The translations under genes and the position numbers were made by a program. The notes under the pieces are model-generated. The model made no database searches. It was not told the origin of the DNA and saw only the letters and a program-made list of their open reading frames with translations. This document shows positions 26,058-34,114 of a stretch of 64,000 bases of DNA, in pieces. Source of the stretch: Geothrix sp. (lineage in GTDB: Bacteria > Acidobacteriota > Holophagae > Holophagales > Holophagaceae); the NCBI GenBank assembly GCA_019449415.1, contig JAGRPP010000017.1, positions 124,001 through 188,000 on the forward strand. Direction: 5' to 3'. Numbering within the stretch: position 1 is the first letter of the stretch; every line of letters starts with the position of its first letter.

Positions 26058-27329
26058 GTGGCGGATCCGGCGCCCGTCCATCCCACGGTTCTCATCGTCG
26101 GCGGCGGGTTCGGGGGGCTGCGGGCCGCCCGTGCCCTGGCCGGCGCACGGGTGCGGGTCGTGCTCGTGGACCGGCAGAACCACCACCTGTTCCAGCCGCT
26201 CCTGTACCAGGTGGCCTCGGCCACGCTCTCTCCCGCCGACATCGCCGCACCCATCCGCCATGTCCTCCGCACCCAGGGGAACGCCGAGGTAGTGCTGGCG
26301 GAGGTCGCGTCCGTGGACCTGGAAGCCCGGCGGGTCCAGCTGCGGGACGGTGCGACCCTGGCCTACGACTTCCTGATCCTGGCCGCGGGCTCCCGCAGCT
26401 CATACTTCGGCCGCGATGCCTGGGCCGAGCTGGCCCCGGGCCTAAAGACCCTGGACGATGCTCTGGAGATGCGGCGGCGCTTCCTGCTGACCTTCGAGCG
26501 GGCCGAGCAGGAGGAGGATCCGGAGGTCCGCCGGGAGTGGCTGACCTTCGTCATCGTGGGCGGGGGCCCGACCGGCGTGGAACTGGCCGGCACCCTGAAG
26601 GAGATGGCCAGACTGTCCCTGCCTCGGGAATTCCGGCGCATCCGCACGGATCGCGCCCGGGTGATCCTGGTGGAGGCCGGCCCCCGCATCCTGGCGAATT
26701 TCGGTACTGGATTGTCCGAGAAGGCGGTGCAGGGGTTGGAGCGCATCGGCGTCGAAGTCCGACTCGGACAGCCCATCACGGCCATCGACGCGCGGGCCGT
26801 CGAGCTGGGCGGCGAGCGCATTCCGACTCGGACGGTGCTGTGGGCGGCCGGCGTCTCGGCCGTGCCGTTGGGCGCAGGCCTCGGCGTGCCCCTGGACCGC
26901 CTCGGGCGGGTGATCGTGGAACCGGACCTCAGCCTCGCCGGCCACCCCGAGGTCTTCGTCGTGGGCGACCTGGCCGCCTTCACGCATGGCCCCGAAGGCC
27001 CCCTGCCAGGCGTGGCCCCGGTCGCCATCCAGCAGGGCGCGGCGGCGGCGGCAAACCTCCTGGCGACCCTGGCGGGTCGCCCGCGGCGGGTCTTCCGCTA
27101 CCGGGACAAGGGCAGCATGGCGACCCTGGGTCGGGGCAAGGCTGTGGCGCACATCGGCCGCCTGAGTTTCACCGGCTACCCGGCCTGGCTGGCCTGGCTC
27201 TTCATCCACCTGATGCTGCTCGTGGATTTCCGAAGCCGGGTGTTCGTCTTCTTCGAGTGGCTGTGGGCCTACTTGACGACTCAGCCCCGGGCCCGGCTCA
27301 TCCTCGGGAAGCGCGATCTCCGTTCCTAG
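26058..27329 (+). CDS. ndh: Type II NADH:quinone oxidoreductase (NDH-2)
   Basis: A 423-aa FAD enzyme oxidising NADH and reducing quinone without pumping protons. The FAD motif VLIVGGGFGGLRAARAL is at 11-27, and the NADH-binding VIVGGGPTGVELAGTL near 163. AGSRSSYFG, the ATPase-like VFVVGDLAAF block and the quinone-side GVAPVAIQQG are also typical. The C-terminal part (FTGYPAWLAWLFIHLML and on) is hydrophobic and should anchor it to the membrane. The start is GTG 26058. With qNOR it could make a short NADH to quinone to NO chain. Its stop lies in a 17-bp tandem repeat. Confidence 0.92.
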   Translation: MADPAPVHPTVLIVGGGFGGLRAARALAGARVRVVLVDRQNHHLFQPLLYQVASATLSPADIAAPIRHVLRTQGNAEVVLAEVASVDLEARRVQLRDGATLAYDFLILAAGSRSSYFGRDAWAELAPGLKTLDDALEMRRRFLLTFERAEQEEDPEVRREWLTFVIVGGGPTGVELAGTLKEMARLSLPREFRRIRTDRARVILVEAGPRILANFGTGLSEKAVQGLERIGVEVRLGQPITAIDARAVELGGERIPTRTVLWAAGVSAVPLGAGLGVPLDRLGRVIVEPDLSLAGHPEVFVVGDLAAFTHGPEGPLPGVAPVAIQQGAAAAANLLATLAGRPRRVFRYRDKGSMATLGRGKAVAHIGRLSFTGYPAWLAWLFIHLMLLVDFRSRVFVFFEWLWAYLTTQPRARLILGKRDLRS

Positions 27330-27368
27330 AGCACCGACATTCCTAGAGCACCGACATTCCTAGAGCAC
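27323..27368. repeat. 17-bp tandem repeat spanning two convergent stop codons
   Basis: The unit ttcctagagcaccgaca occurs at 27323-27339 and 27340-27356, with a partial third copy (12 bases) from 27357. The TAG of the NDH-2 gene is in the first copy, and the reverse-strand TAG (cta, 27360-27362) of the LeuA-like gene is in the third. The middle copy forms the spacer. It looks like a recent slippage duplication of the 3' junction. Confidence 0.85.
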
Positions 27369-28562
27369 AGACCGGATCTCCGCCTCCTTGAGAATCCTGG
27401 GGCTGTTCTTGGCGGCCTGGAGGATGCGGTCCACCCGCTCGGGGCTGGGGTCGTAGCCGTTCATCTCGAGCCAGTAGACGACATTGCTGTGCCCGGCCAG
27501 GGGACCGATCTCAATCTCCTGGCGCCGTCCCACCAGGGCCGCGGGAACGCCGGAATAGACCGCATCTGCCAGCTCCACATCGCCGCGGTGCAGGGCCTTC
27601 ACGATGGCCGCGGCATGGACGCCAGTGCCCGTGCGGAAGGCGTCCCGCCCCAGCACCGGGTAGTTGGCGGGGATCTCCACATCGCACAGTTCGGCCACCC
27701 GCTCGGCCAGGGCCGGGAGACCCGACAGGTCGCCCTTGGGATAGCCCATGAGGTGCAGGTTGATCATGAGCTGATCCAGGGCCACATTGCCGCAGCGCTC
27801 GCCAATGCCCAGGATGCTGCCGTGGAGGCGATCCGCCCCGGCCTCGAAGGCCGCAATGGCATTGGCCACACCCAGGCCCCGGTCGTTGTGGCCGTGCCAG
27901 TCGATGCGGACGGCGCGGCCGTCGATGACCTCTTCCCTGATGAAGCGGATCAGGCGCCGCACACCGTCCGGCGTGGCGTGGCCGCAGGTATCCGACAGGC
28001 AGATGGCATGGGCCCCTTCGTCAAGGGCCGCTCCGTAGATGGCTCCCAACACCTCCGGGCGGGCCCGGGTGCTGTCCTCGGTCACCATCATCACTGGCAC
28101 CTCGTGTCGGCAGCAGAAGGCCACGGCCTTGCGGGTGGCATCGACCAGGAAGGCCAGGTCCCAGCCTTCCACATCCATGCGGATGGGGCTCGACCCCAGG
28201 AAGGCTCCAGCCTCCAGCGGGATGCCCGCGCGCTGCTGGATCTCGGCCACCTGGGCCAAGTCCCCTTCCATGGTGCGGACGGCCACATTGGGCGAGATGG
28301 GCAGGCGGTGGTCACGGATCTCCACCATGAGTGCCCGCACGGCGGCCATCGCCTTCGGGCCGGCTCCGGGCATGCCGAGGTCCACCGCGTCCACGCCCAG
28401 GCGGGCCAGACGGTGGATGAGATCCCGCTTGGCGGGGATGTCGGGGTCGCGCACCGAAGGACTCTGGAGCCCATCGCGCAGGGTTTCGTCGAGGAGCAGC
28501 GGGACCCGGGCGCCTTCCGCCAGAGGGCCGTTCCAGTCGTTGATCAGCTCGTCGAGGGTCAT
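27360..28562 (-). CDS. LeuA/homocitrate-synthase-like DRE-TIM metallolyase
   Basis: A 400-aa acyltransferase of the isopropylmalate/homocitrate/Re-citrate synthase group, condensing an acyl-CoA with a 2-oxo acid. The metal and catalytic motif LLLDETLRDGLQSPSV is at 22-37, the HxH metal site in DWHGHNDRGLG near 220, and GERCGNVALDQLM follows. It lacks the C-terminal LeuA regulatory domain. The sequence differs enough from standard LeuA (DGLQSP rather than DGEQ) that the substrate is open. No leu or nif genes adjoin. A ppx gene lies just upstream on the same strand, 7 bases away. Confidence 0.85.
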   Translation of the reverse strand: MTLDELINDWNGPLAEGARVPLLLDETLRDGLQSPSVRDPDIPAKRDLIHRLARLGVDAVDLGMPGAGPKAMAAVRALMVEIRDHRLPISPNVAVRTMEGDLAQVAEIQQRAGIPLEAGAFLGSSPIRMDVEGWDLAFLVDATRKAVAFCCRHEVPVMMVTEDSTRARPEVLGAIYGAALDEGAHAICLSDTCGHATPDGVRRLIRFIREEVIDGRAVRIDWHGHNDRGLGVANAIAAFEAGADRLHGSILGIGERCGNVALDQLMINLHLMGYPKGDLSGLPALAERVAELCDVEIPANYPVLGRDAFRTGTGVHAAAIVKALHRGDVELADAVYSGVPAALVGRRQEIEIGPLAGHSNVVYWLEMNGYDPSPERVDRILQAAKNSPRILKEAEIRSVL

Positions 28563-28569
28563 CTCCCTC

Positions 28570-30066
28570 CTAGCCTAAGGTGACTTCAATCCTGCGGTCC
28601 AGCAGGGTTCCCAGGAGCGTCCCCTTCTCGAGGAAGGTCTCCATCTCCGCTTCCGCCTCTCCCTGGGCCTCCAGGCGCACCTGGAGAACCTCCTCATCGA
28701 TGACGACGGAGAGGTTCCGGACGGCCTGGCGCCGCCGCCGGTCCAGGGCATCGGCCGCCCGGAGGATGGCCGCCAGCTTCCTCACTACCTGGCGATGCCA
28801 GGGCGCCAGGGCGCGAAAGGCCTCGTGCTTGGCGTGATGAGGGGCTTTGCCCCGGTGGAAGCGCACCACCTGGGCCAGCAGGTCCACCTCCTGAGGCCAG
28901 AAGCCGGGCAGGGTGGCGTTGCGCACCAGGTACTCGCCGTGCTTGTGGTGGCCCTTCTCGGAGATGGAAAATCCGATGTCGTGCAGCCGGGCCGCGAAGG
29001 CGAGCCACTGGCGCTCCGTATCCCCCAGCTCGAAGTGGGGCTGCAGGGCCAGGAAGAGCTGATCGGCCAGACGGGCCACCTGGCGGCTGTGCCCGGGATC
29101 GGGATCGAGCCGGGAGGCCAGTTGCTCGATGGAGGCGCGGCGGCGATCCGCGAGCGGCGGGATGGCGGCCCCTCCGTGCTTGAGGGCCTCCCAAATCATG
29201 CCTTCCCGCAGACCCACGGGGAGGTGGCGCAGGGGCGGGGCCCCCAGCCATTCCAGGAGCGACAGGGCCCAGATGGCCCCCACATGGAGGACCTCTGCGC
29301 GCTTGGGATCCACGCCCAGCCGCTCGATGCGCTGCGTCGCGTCGGACCGCCACAGCCTCAAGGCAAGGGCCCGGAGCTGCGCCACGGTGAACGCGCGGCC
29401 ATCGCCCGCACCCCTGGCCAGGTCCTCGAGCGTGCCCGAGGTGCCGAGCGCCAGCGCGGGCTCCGGCAGCTCCGAGGGCAAATCCTTGCGGGCCTTCTTG
29501 AGGATGCGCCGGATCATCCGCCGCAGGCGCTTGAGGTCGCCGGCCGTGGGCGGGTCGGCGGTCTGGGCCGCATCCGCCAGCCGCTGGAGGCCCCAGGGCA
29601 GGGAGATGCTCGCGGCCACGCGTCCCCCCTGCACCCAGGTCATCTCGGTGCTGCCGCCGCCGATGTCGATCAGGGCCACAGGTTCCTGGGGGAAGGGGAT
29701 GGCGTGGGAGACGGCCTGATGGATGAGCCGGGCCTCCTCCTCGCCCGAGATCACCTGGATGGGGATGCCCAGCGCTTCGGCCTCCAGGACGAAGGTCTGG
29801 GCATTACGGGCGTCCCGCAGGGCGGCGGTGCCGCAGGCCATAACCGTGTCGCAGCCCAGGTCCTCGATGACTTTCGCCATGTGGGCCAGGGCCTCCAGCC
29901 CGGCCCGGTAGGCTTCGGGGCCGATCTCACCGGATTTCGCCTCGCCCAGGGCGAGGCGGACCATGGCCTTCTCCCGCGCCAGAACCCGCTGCCCGCCGAG
30001 GGGATCGGCCTCCACCACCACCAGGTGGATGGAGTTCGATCCGACATCGACCGCTGCGATCCGCAT
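28570..30066 (-). CDS. ppx: Ppx/GppA phosphatase family protein with HD-like C-terminus
   Basis: A 498-aa exopolyphosphatase/guanosine pentaphosphate phosphatase. The ASKHA fold shows AAVDVGSNSIHLVV at 4-17, MACGTAALRDARNA near 90, and LIDIGGGSTEMTW near 142. The C-terminal half has an HD-type helical region with AARLHDIGFSISEKGHHKHG. It should break down polyphosphate or pppGpp in the cytoplasm. ATG 30066 fits the family N-terminus; the frame is open to 30192 without similarity. It is divergent from the VWA gene across 140 bases and probably co-transcribed with the LeuA-like gene. Confidence 0.92.
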   Translation of the reverse strand: MRIAAVDVGSNSIHLVVVEADPLGGQRVLAREKAMVRLALGEAKSGEIGPEAYRAGLEALAHMAKVIEDLGCDTVMACGTAALRDARNAQTFVLEAEALGIPIQVISGEEEARLIHQAVSHAIPFPQEPVALIDIGGGSTEMTWVQGGRVAASISLPWGLQRLADAAQTADPPTAGDLKRLRRMIRRILKKARKDLPSELPEPALALGTSGTLEDLARGAGDGRAFTVAQLRALALRLWRSDATQRIERLGVDPKRAEVLHVGAIWALSLLEWLGAPPLRHLPVGLREGMIWEALKHGGAAIPPLADRRRASIEQLASRLDPDPGHSRQVARLADQLFLALQPHFELGDTERQWLAFAARLHDIGFSISEKGHHKHGEYLVRNATLPGFWPQEVDLLAQVVRFHRGKAPHHAKHEAFRALAPWHRQVVRKLAAILRAADALDRRRRQAVRNLSVVIDEEVLQVRLEAQGEAEAEMETFLEKGTLLGTLLDRRIEVTLG

Positions 30067-30206
30067 GGGACGATTGTGGCGGAGGCGACCCCCCTGGCCA
30101 GCGGAATCTTGGCCCGAGGCCTGACGGGCGATTGGATCGGGGCTGGGATCGCGGGAGCCGGCGTGGTGCAATGGAGATCCATTCGTCCCCAAACAAGGAG
30201 CCGCGC

Positions 30207-31370
30207 ATGTTCCACCGCTGGTGCATCGGATTGATCCTCGGGGCGGGCCTGATGGCCGCGCCGCCTGCGCCTGGCCGCACTCAGGCCTGGGTGTTGGCTC
30301 TGGATGGGCACGGCGGGATGGTGGGAGACCTGAAGCCCGGGGATCTCGAGGTGAAGGTGGGCGGCAAGGTCCGTCCGGTCGTCGAGTTGAAGACGCCCGC
30401 CCAGACGGCCGACGCGGCCCAATCCTGGGTGCTGGTGTTCGAACCCATCCGCGACACGGCCATGCGGGCCATCGCGTTCACGGCCGCCGCGGATTTCCTG
30501 ACCCGCGTGCCGGAGGGCGACCGGGTGCTGATCATCGCCAGGGGCAAGGACTCCATTGAATCGCTGATGCCCGGCTTCTCGCTCCGCCGGAGCCTGTGGG
30601 CCGAGGCCCTGGCGAAGGTGCCGGACCTGCTCCCGGAAAGCCTGGTGGGGTCCCCACAGGAAACCCTGCAGGGCGCCGGCTTCAATGCCGCCTACGCGGA
30701 TGCTTCCGATACCCCTGCGGGGCAGGAGGCTCTGACGGCCCTGCTGACCCGCTTCAGGTCCGGAGGCCCGGCGTGGGCCAAGGGCACGACCGACCAGCGG
30801 GGCGTCAATGTCCTGGATCGCCTGAACTTCAACAATCCCATGCTCGTGGCTGGGATGCTCGCCACCATCAGCCGCGAGATGAAGGCGCTGGAATCCGTGA
30901 TGGCGCATGTGGCGCCGCTGGCCGGGCAGAAACACATGGTGGTCTTCTCCCGCTGCGAATCCGACGACATGGCCCACCCGAGCGTGAAGCGCGCGGCGAC
31001 CCAGTCCTTCAAGCGGGAACGGGGCGATGGTGGGGGCCCAGCCGAGTCGGCCACCCTGGCCAACCGCGACATGACCATTCTCCAAATGTCGGTCAAAGCG
31101 AAGGCCGTGGCTTCGGGCGTCACCCTCTACTCCGTGGCGGGTGCCGGCCAGAACATCCTCGGCAGCATCGGGAACATCACCGCCGCCACCGGAGGGTTCG
31201 CCTTCCCGCTGGGCAATGGCCTGGACGCGCAGTTCGGGCAGGGCATCCAGGTGTTCGGGTCCCGGTACCTCCTCCGCTGGGCCGATGACGCCACCACCAC
31301 CGCCTCGCCCGCCCTGGAGATCACCGTCAAGCGGAAGGGCGTCAAGGTGCTGGCCCAGTCGCAGCTCTGA
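30207..31370 (+). CDS. Secreted VWFA-related protein of the acidobacterial type
   Basis: A 387-aa protein with a signal peptide (MFHRWCIGLILGAGLMAAPP). It resembles the VWFA-related domain proteins that are abundant in Acidobacteriota. The opening GDLKPGDLEVKVGGKVRPV block, a SWVLVFEPIRDTAMR strand in place of the MIDAS DxSxS motif, and a LLRWADDATTT segment near the end are visible. The metal-ion-dependent adhesion motif is not conserved, so ligand binding would be unusual. ATG 30207 follows AAGGAG by 6 bases. Role unknown; a Sel1 lipoprotein gene follows 34 bases later. Confidence 0.75.
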   Translation: MFHRWCIGLILGAGLMAAPPAPGRTQAWVLALDGHGGMVGDLKPGDLEVKVGGKVRPVVELKTPAQTADAAQSWVLVFEPIRDTAMRAIAFTAAADFLTRVPEGDRVLIIARGKDSIESLMPGFSLRRSLWAEALAKVPDLLPESLVGSPQETLQGAGFNAAYADASDTPAGQEALTALLTRFRSGGPAWAKGTTDQRGVNVLDRLNFNNPMLVAGMLATISREMKALESVMAHVAPLAGQKHMVVFSRCESDDMAHPSVKRAATQSFKRERGDGGGPAESATLANRDMTILQMSVKAKAVASGVTLYSVAGAGQNILGSIGNITAATGGFAFPLGNGLDAQFGQGIQVFGSRYLLRWADDATTTASPALEITVKRKGVKVLAQSQL

Positions 31371-31404
31371 GTGGCTCATCGACAGGCGTCGGAAGGGGAT
31401 CTCC

Positions 31405-32538
31405 ATGGCGGTCTTCCAGGCATTGAGCGCGCGCAAGCGAGGGCTTGGGTTTGGTGTGGCGCTGCTGATGCTGCTGGGCGCTTGCGCCCGGCCTCGGGCA
31501 GACCCTTGGCCGAAGCAGATGAACGCGGCCCTGGCGGGACGGCTCGCGGGGCTTTCGGAGAGCGCCCGGGCGGACTACCAGGCGGGGTTCGTCAACGGCG
31601 CCACCATGCTCCACGAAGCGCAGAAGGCCGGCATCAGGCCCTACCAACCCACGCGGTCGCTGCCGGCGCAACCGCTTCGCGGGTGGAGCGCTCCTCCCGC
31701 AGGTGTTCAGGCCGGGGTCTTCGACCCCGCCTCTGAGGTGGATCCGGCCACGGGGCTCGTCCTGATCGCCGCCAGCGGAGCCAAGGGATCCCCCTTTGCC
31801 GAGGGCCAGGTGGACGGGTTCGGCTGGGCTTTGTCCGCCGTGGGCCAGGGCCTGATCCGGCCCGTCCCTGGGATCTCGCTCCCGAAAGAGTGGACTTCAT
31901 TCCAACCAGGGAAAGAGACCCAGCCCCTCGGCCAAGGGGCGAAGACAGTGCGGTTCCTGTGGGCGCCGGGCCTGGTGGCCTGGGCTTACCAGGAACGGGG
32001 ATTCCCCTGGCGGCACACCTGGCGGGCTTGGGGCGATGCGGAACCCCCGGCGTGGGTCGGGCTGGCAGACCACGCGCTCTGGGTGGAAACCCGAGGGGGC
32101 CGGGCCCTCGCCTTGGATGTGGACACGGGGGAGATCCTCCGCACGCAGCCCGCGGTGCCGCATGAACCGGCCCGCTCCATGGACTGGGAGAGCTATCAGA
32201 AAGAGGTCCTCCGGGCCTTCAACGAACCCGAGTTCCAAAACTCGCTGGCGGCCCTCCGGAAGGCCGCGGAGTCGGGGACCATCCCCGACTGCCTGGCCGT
32301 GGCCCGGAAGCTCAGCGGCATGGGGGAAGCGGCCGACCGGGAGGCGTTCACCTGGTTTCTGAAGGCCGCTGAAAAAGGCAGCCCCGAGGCCATGCTTCGC
32401 GTGGGGGTCCTGCTCTTCCACGGGCTCTCGGCCCCGGTGGACCGGGAAGGGGCGAAGCGCTGGATGGCGCGGGCCATCCAGGCGGGAAACCCGGATGCCG
32501 CGGCCGTCCTGGAGACGCTCTTCCGGGATCACGAATAG
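31405..32538 (+). CDS. Lipoprotein with C-terminal Sel1-like repeats
   Basis: A 377-aa protein with a hydrophobic N-terminus ending in a lipobox (LLGAC, Cys near 27), so it is probably a membrane-anchored lipoprotein. The middle part has Trp-rich segments without recognised family. The C-terminal ~90 residues carry Sel1/TPR-like helical repeats (AFTWFLKAAEKGSPEAMLRVG, then AKRWMARAIQAGNPDAAAVL), which usually mediate protein contacts. ATG 31405 has GGAAGGGG upstream. It is probably in one operon with the VWA gene. Function unknown. Confidence 0.75.
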   Translation: MAVFQALSARKRGLGFGVALLMLLGACARPRADPWPKQMNAALAGRLAGLSESARADYQAGFVNGATMLHEAQKAGIRPYQPTRSLPAQPLRGWSAPPAGVQAGVFDPASEVDPATGLVLIAASGAKGSPFAEGQVDGFGWALSAVGQGLIRPVPGISLPKEWTSFQPGKETQPLGQGAKTVRFLWAPGLVAWAYQERGFPWRHTWRAWGDAEPPAWVGLADHALWVETRGGRALALDVDTGEILRTQPAVPHEPARSMDWESYQKEVLRAFNEPEFQNSLAALRKAAESGTIPDCLAVARKLSGMGEAADREAFTWFLKAAEKGSPEAMLRVGVLLFHGLSAPVDREGAKRWMARAIQAGNPDAAAVLETLFRDHE

Positions 32539-32631
32539 CCCGGCTCACGGTGGATTCCGGGCATGGACAAGGCATGGACGAGCTTGACCTCCGGTAACCG
32601 TTGCGCGAAGCCAGAACGCCCGGCCATGCTC

Positions 32632-32653
32632 GTTCCACATTCCGAGGTGGAAC
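32632..32653 (+). promoter_or_regulatory. Hairpin abutting the start codon of the SCP2 gene
   Basis: GTTCCAC (32632-32638) and GTGGAAC (32647-32653) form a perfect 7-bp stem whose right arm ends at the base before the ATG at 32654. The only ribosome-site-like sequence (GAGG, 32644-32647) is in the loop and first pair. Folding could lower translation; whether it is regulated is unknown. Confidence 0.4.
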
Positions 32654-33865
32654 ATGGCTTTGACGGTGGATGGCATCTTTGCGCTCATGCCCGAGCTCTT
32701 CCTGCCCGAGAAGGCGCAGGGCCTGACGGTCTCCGTCTACTACCAGGTGACGGGGGAAGGGGGTGGCGACTACACCTGCCTCATCGAGAACGGCGCCTTC
32801 TCCCTGAAGCGGGAGCCCAAGCCCGACGCCACCTCCGTGGTGGTCATCGGGGCCGAGGACTGGATCGCCCTCAATGAGGGCAAGCTCGATCCCATGCAGG
32901 CCTTCATGACCGGCAAGCTCAAGGGCACCGGCGACCTGGGCCTGCTCCAGAAATTTCCCAAGTTCTTCAAGAAGCCCCAGAAGCAGGGTGGTCCGGTGAA
33001 GCCGCTGAAGGAGCTGGTGCCCGCGCGCCTGGCCCTGGCAACCGGAGTCAAGGTGACCGTGGGGTCCGAGAGCTGGGGCGAGGGCGCGGAAGTGGCAGGT
33101 GACGAGGCCGCCGTCCGGGGTCTGATCTGCGGCCTTTCCGATCCCGGGCCCGCGCTGCTGGGGGGCCAGATCCGGTTCTCCGGCGACATGGCGCTGCTTC
33201 GCAAGGCCTGGAAGACCTGGTCCGACGAACCGGAGATCACCTTCCCCGATACGCCGGGCGGCAAAGCCCTGGCCACCCTGAGGAAGCGGTACAAGGGCGG
33301 GGCCAGCGGCACCCTGGAAGTGAAGGTGGATGGCGTGCCCTACCGCCTGGATTTCAGCCCCGAGGGGCTGGCCGTGCGGCCGGGCGAGGTGGAGGGCGGC
33401 GCGGCCCTGGGTATCTCCGATGCCGATTTCGCGGCCCTCAACGCGGGCAAGCTGAACCTGGTGGCGGCCCTGCTGGGCGGCGGCATCACCGTCAAAGGCG
33501 ACATGAGCCAGGTGGCGGCCTACACCGCCCATTTCGAGGTGGATGTGAACCCGGCCCAGGGGCTTCTGGAATCCATGCCTGACCGTTTCAATGCGGAAAA
33601 GGCCGGCGATCTAGAGGCCGTGGTGGGCTACCAGATCGAGGATATGGCTTACACTCTGTTAATCCGAAACGGGACCTGCATGGTCTTCCCGCGCCTGCTG
33701 AAACCCTGTGATACGCTCCTCAAAGCCAAGGCTGACGATTTCATCGCCATGAGTACCGGAACGCTGAATGCCCAGGAGGCTTTCATGACCGGCAAGATCC
33801 AGATCGAGGGCGACCCCCTGCTCATGCAGAAAGTGGCGAAGAGCTTCAAGCGGCCGGAGGCCTGA
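32654..33865 (+). CDS. Tandem SCP2 sterol-carrier-domain protein
   Basis: A 403-aa soluble protein of repeated SCP2-like lipid-binding units. Unit 1 (about 1-108) has YTCLIENGAFSLKREPKPD and QAFMTGKLKGTGDLGLLQK. Unit 3 (about 198-300) has YRLDFSPEGLAVRPGE and VAALLGGGITVKGDMSQ. Unit 4 (about 303-403) has YTLLIRNGTCMVF and QEAFMTGKIQIEGDPLLMQK. A more divergent unit 2 (about 117-195) keeps the GGQIRFSGDMALLRK end. Single SCP2 domains are usual; three or four in a row suggest cooperative lipid binding or duplication. No signal peptide or enzyme domain. ATG 32654 abuts a hairpin. Confidence 0.8.
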   Translation: MALTVDGIFALMPELFLPEKAQGLTVSVYYQVTGEGGGDYTCLIENGAFSLKREPKPDATSVVVIGAEDWIALNEGKLDPMQAFMTGKLKGTGDLGLLQKFPKFFKKPQKQGGPVKPLKELVPARLALATGVKVTVGSESWGEGAEVAGDEAAVRGLICGLSDPGPALLGGQIRFSGDMALLRKAWKTWSDEPEITFPDTPGGKALATLRKRYKGGASGTLEVKVDGVPYRLDFSPEGLAVRPGEVEGGAALGISDADFAALNAGKLNLVAALLGGGITVKGDMSQVAAYTAHFEVDVNPAQGLLESMPDRFNAEKAGDLEAVVGYQIEDMAYTLLIRNGTCMVFPRLLKPCDTLLKAKADDFIAMSTGTLNAQEAFMTGKIQIEGDPLLMQKVAKSFKRPEA

Positions 33866-33875
33866 GGAGGCGCAG

Positions 33876-34109
33876 GTGACCAGGGGGGGGGACCACCACA
33901 AGGGCCACGAAGCCCGGAAGCCGCTCCCGGCAGGAGATGGCGTGGTGCGCTCCACCAAGCTCATCCCCACTCTGGTGAAGCCCGTTGCGGGTCTTCCCGA
34001 CCCCCAGACTCCGTGCGGCCAAGCCGTGGGTCAGACCATGGACCTGCCCTGTTCAGGGCGGTGCGGGCACTGCGACTGCCATCCCTGCCGGCTGCACGGG
34101 CCGATCTGA
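33876..34109 (+). CDS. Candidate small Cys/His-rich protein
   Basis: A 77-codon frame starting at GTG 33876, with a strong ribosome site (GAGGAGG, 33864-33870, 5-base spacing), 10 bases after the SCP2 gene. The product has a His-rich start (GDHHKGHEARK) and a C-terminus with CSGRCGHCDCHPCRLHG, whose five closely spaced cysteines suggest metal binding. Third-position GC is high, as in real genes here. Against it: I recognise no family, and bases 33885-33920 resemble the ccacaag/ccacgaag type of intergenic repeat. A run of nine G (33883-33891) covers codons 3-6. Confidence 0.45.
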   Translation: MTRGGDHHKGHEARKPLPAGDGVVRSTKLIPTLVKPVAGLPDPQTPCGQAVGQTMDLPCSGRCGHCDCHPCRLHGPI

Positions 34110-34114
34110 CCTGA

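Noticed and set aside
30067..30192. N-terminal extension of the Ppx/GppA protein
   Set aside because: The open frame upstream has no similarity. The ASKHA motif begins three residues after ATG 30066.
33950..34060. Cobalamin-type riboswitch
   Set aside because: Several short GC stems (cccg-ttg-cggg, gggtc/gaccc) suggested a structured RNA, but no B12 box or other known aptamer core was found. A small coding frame explains the region as well.
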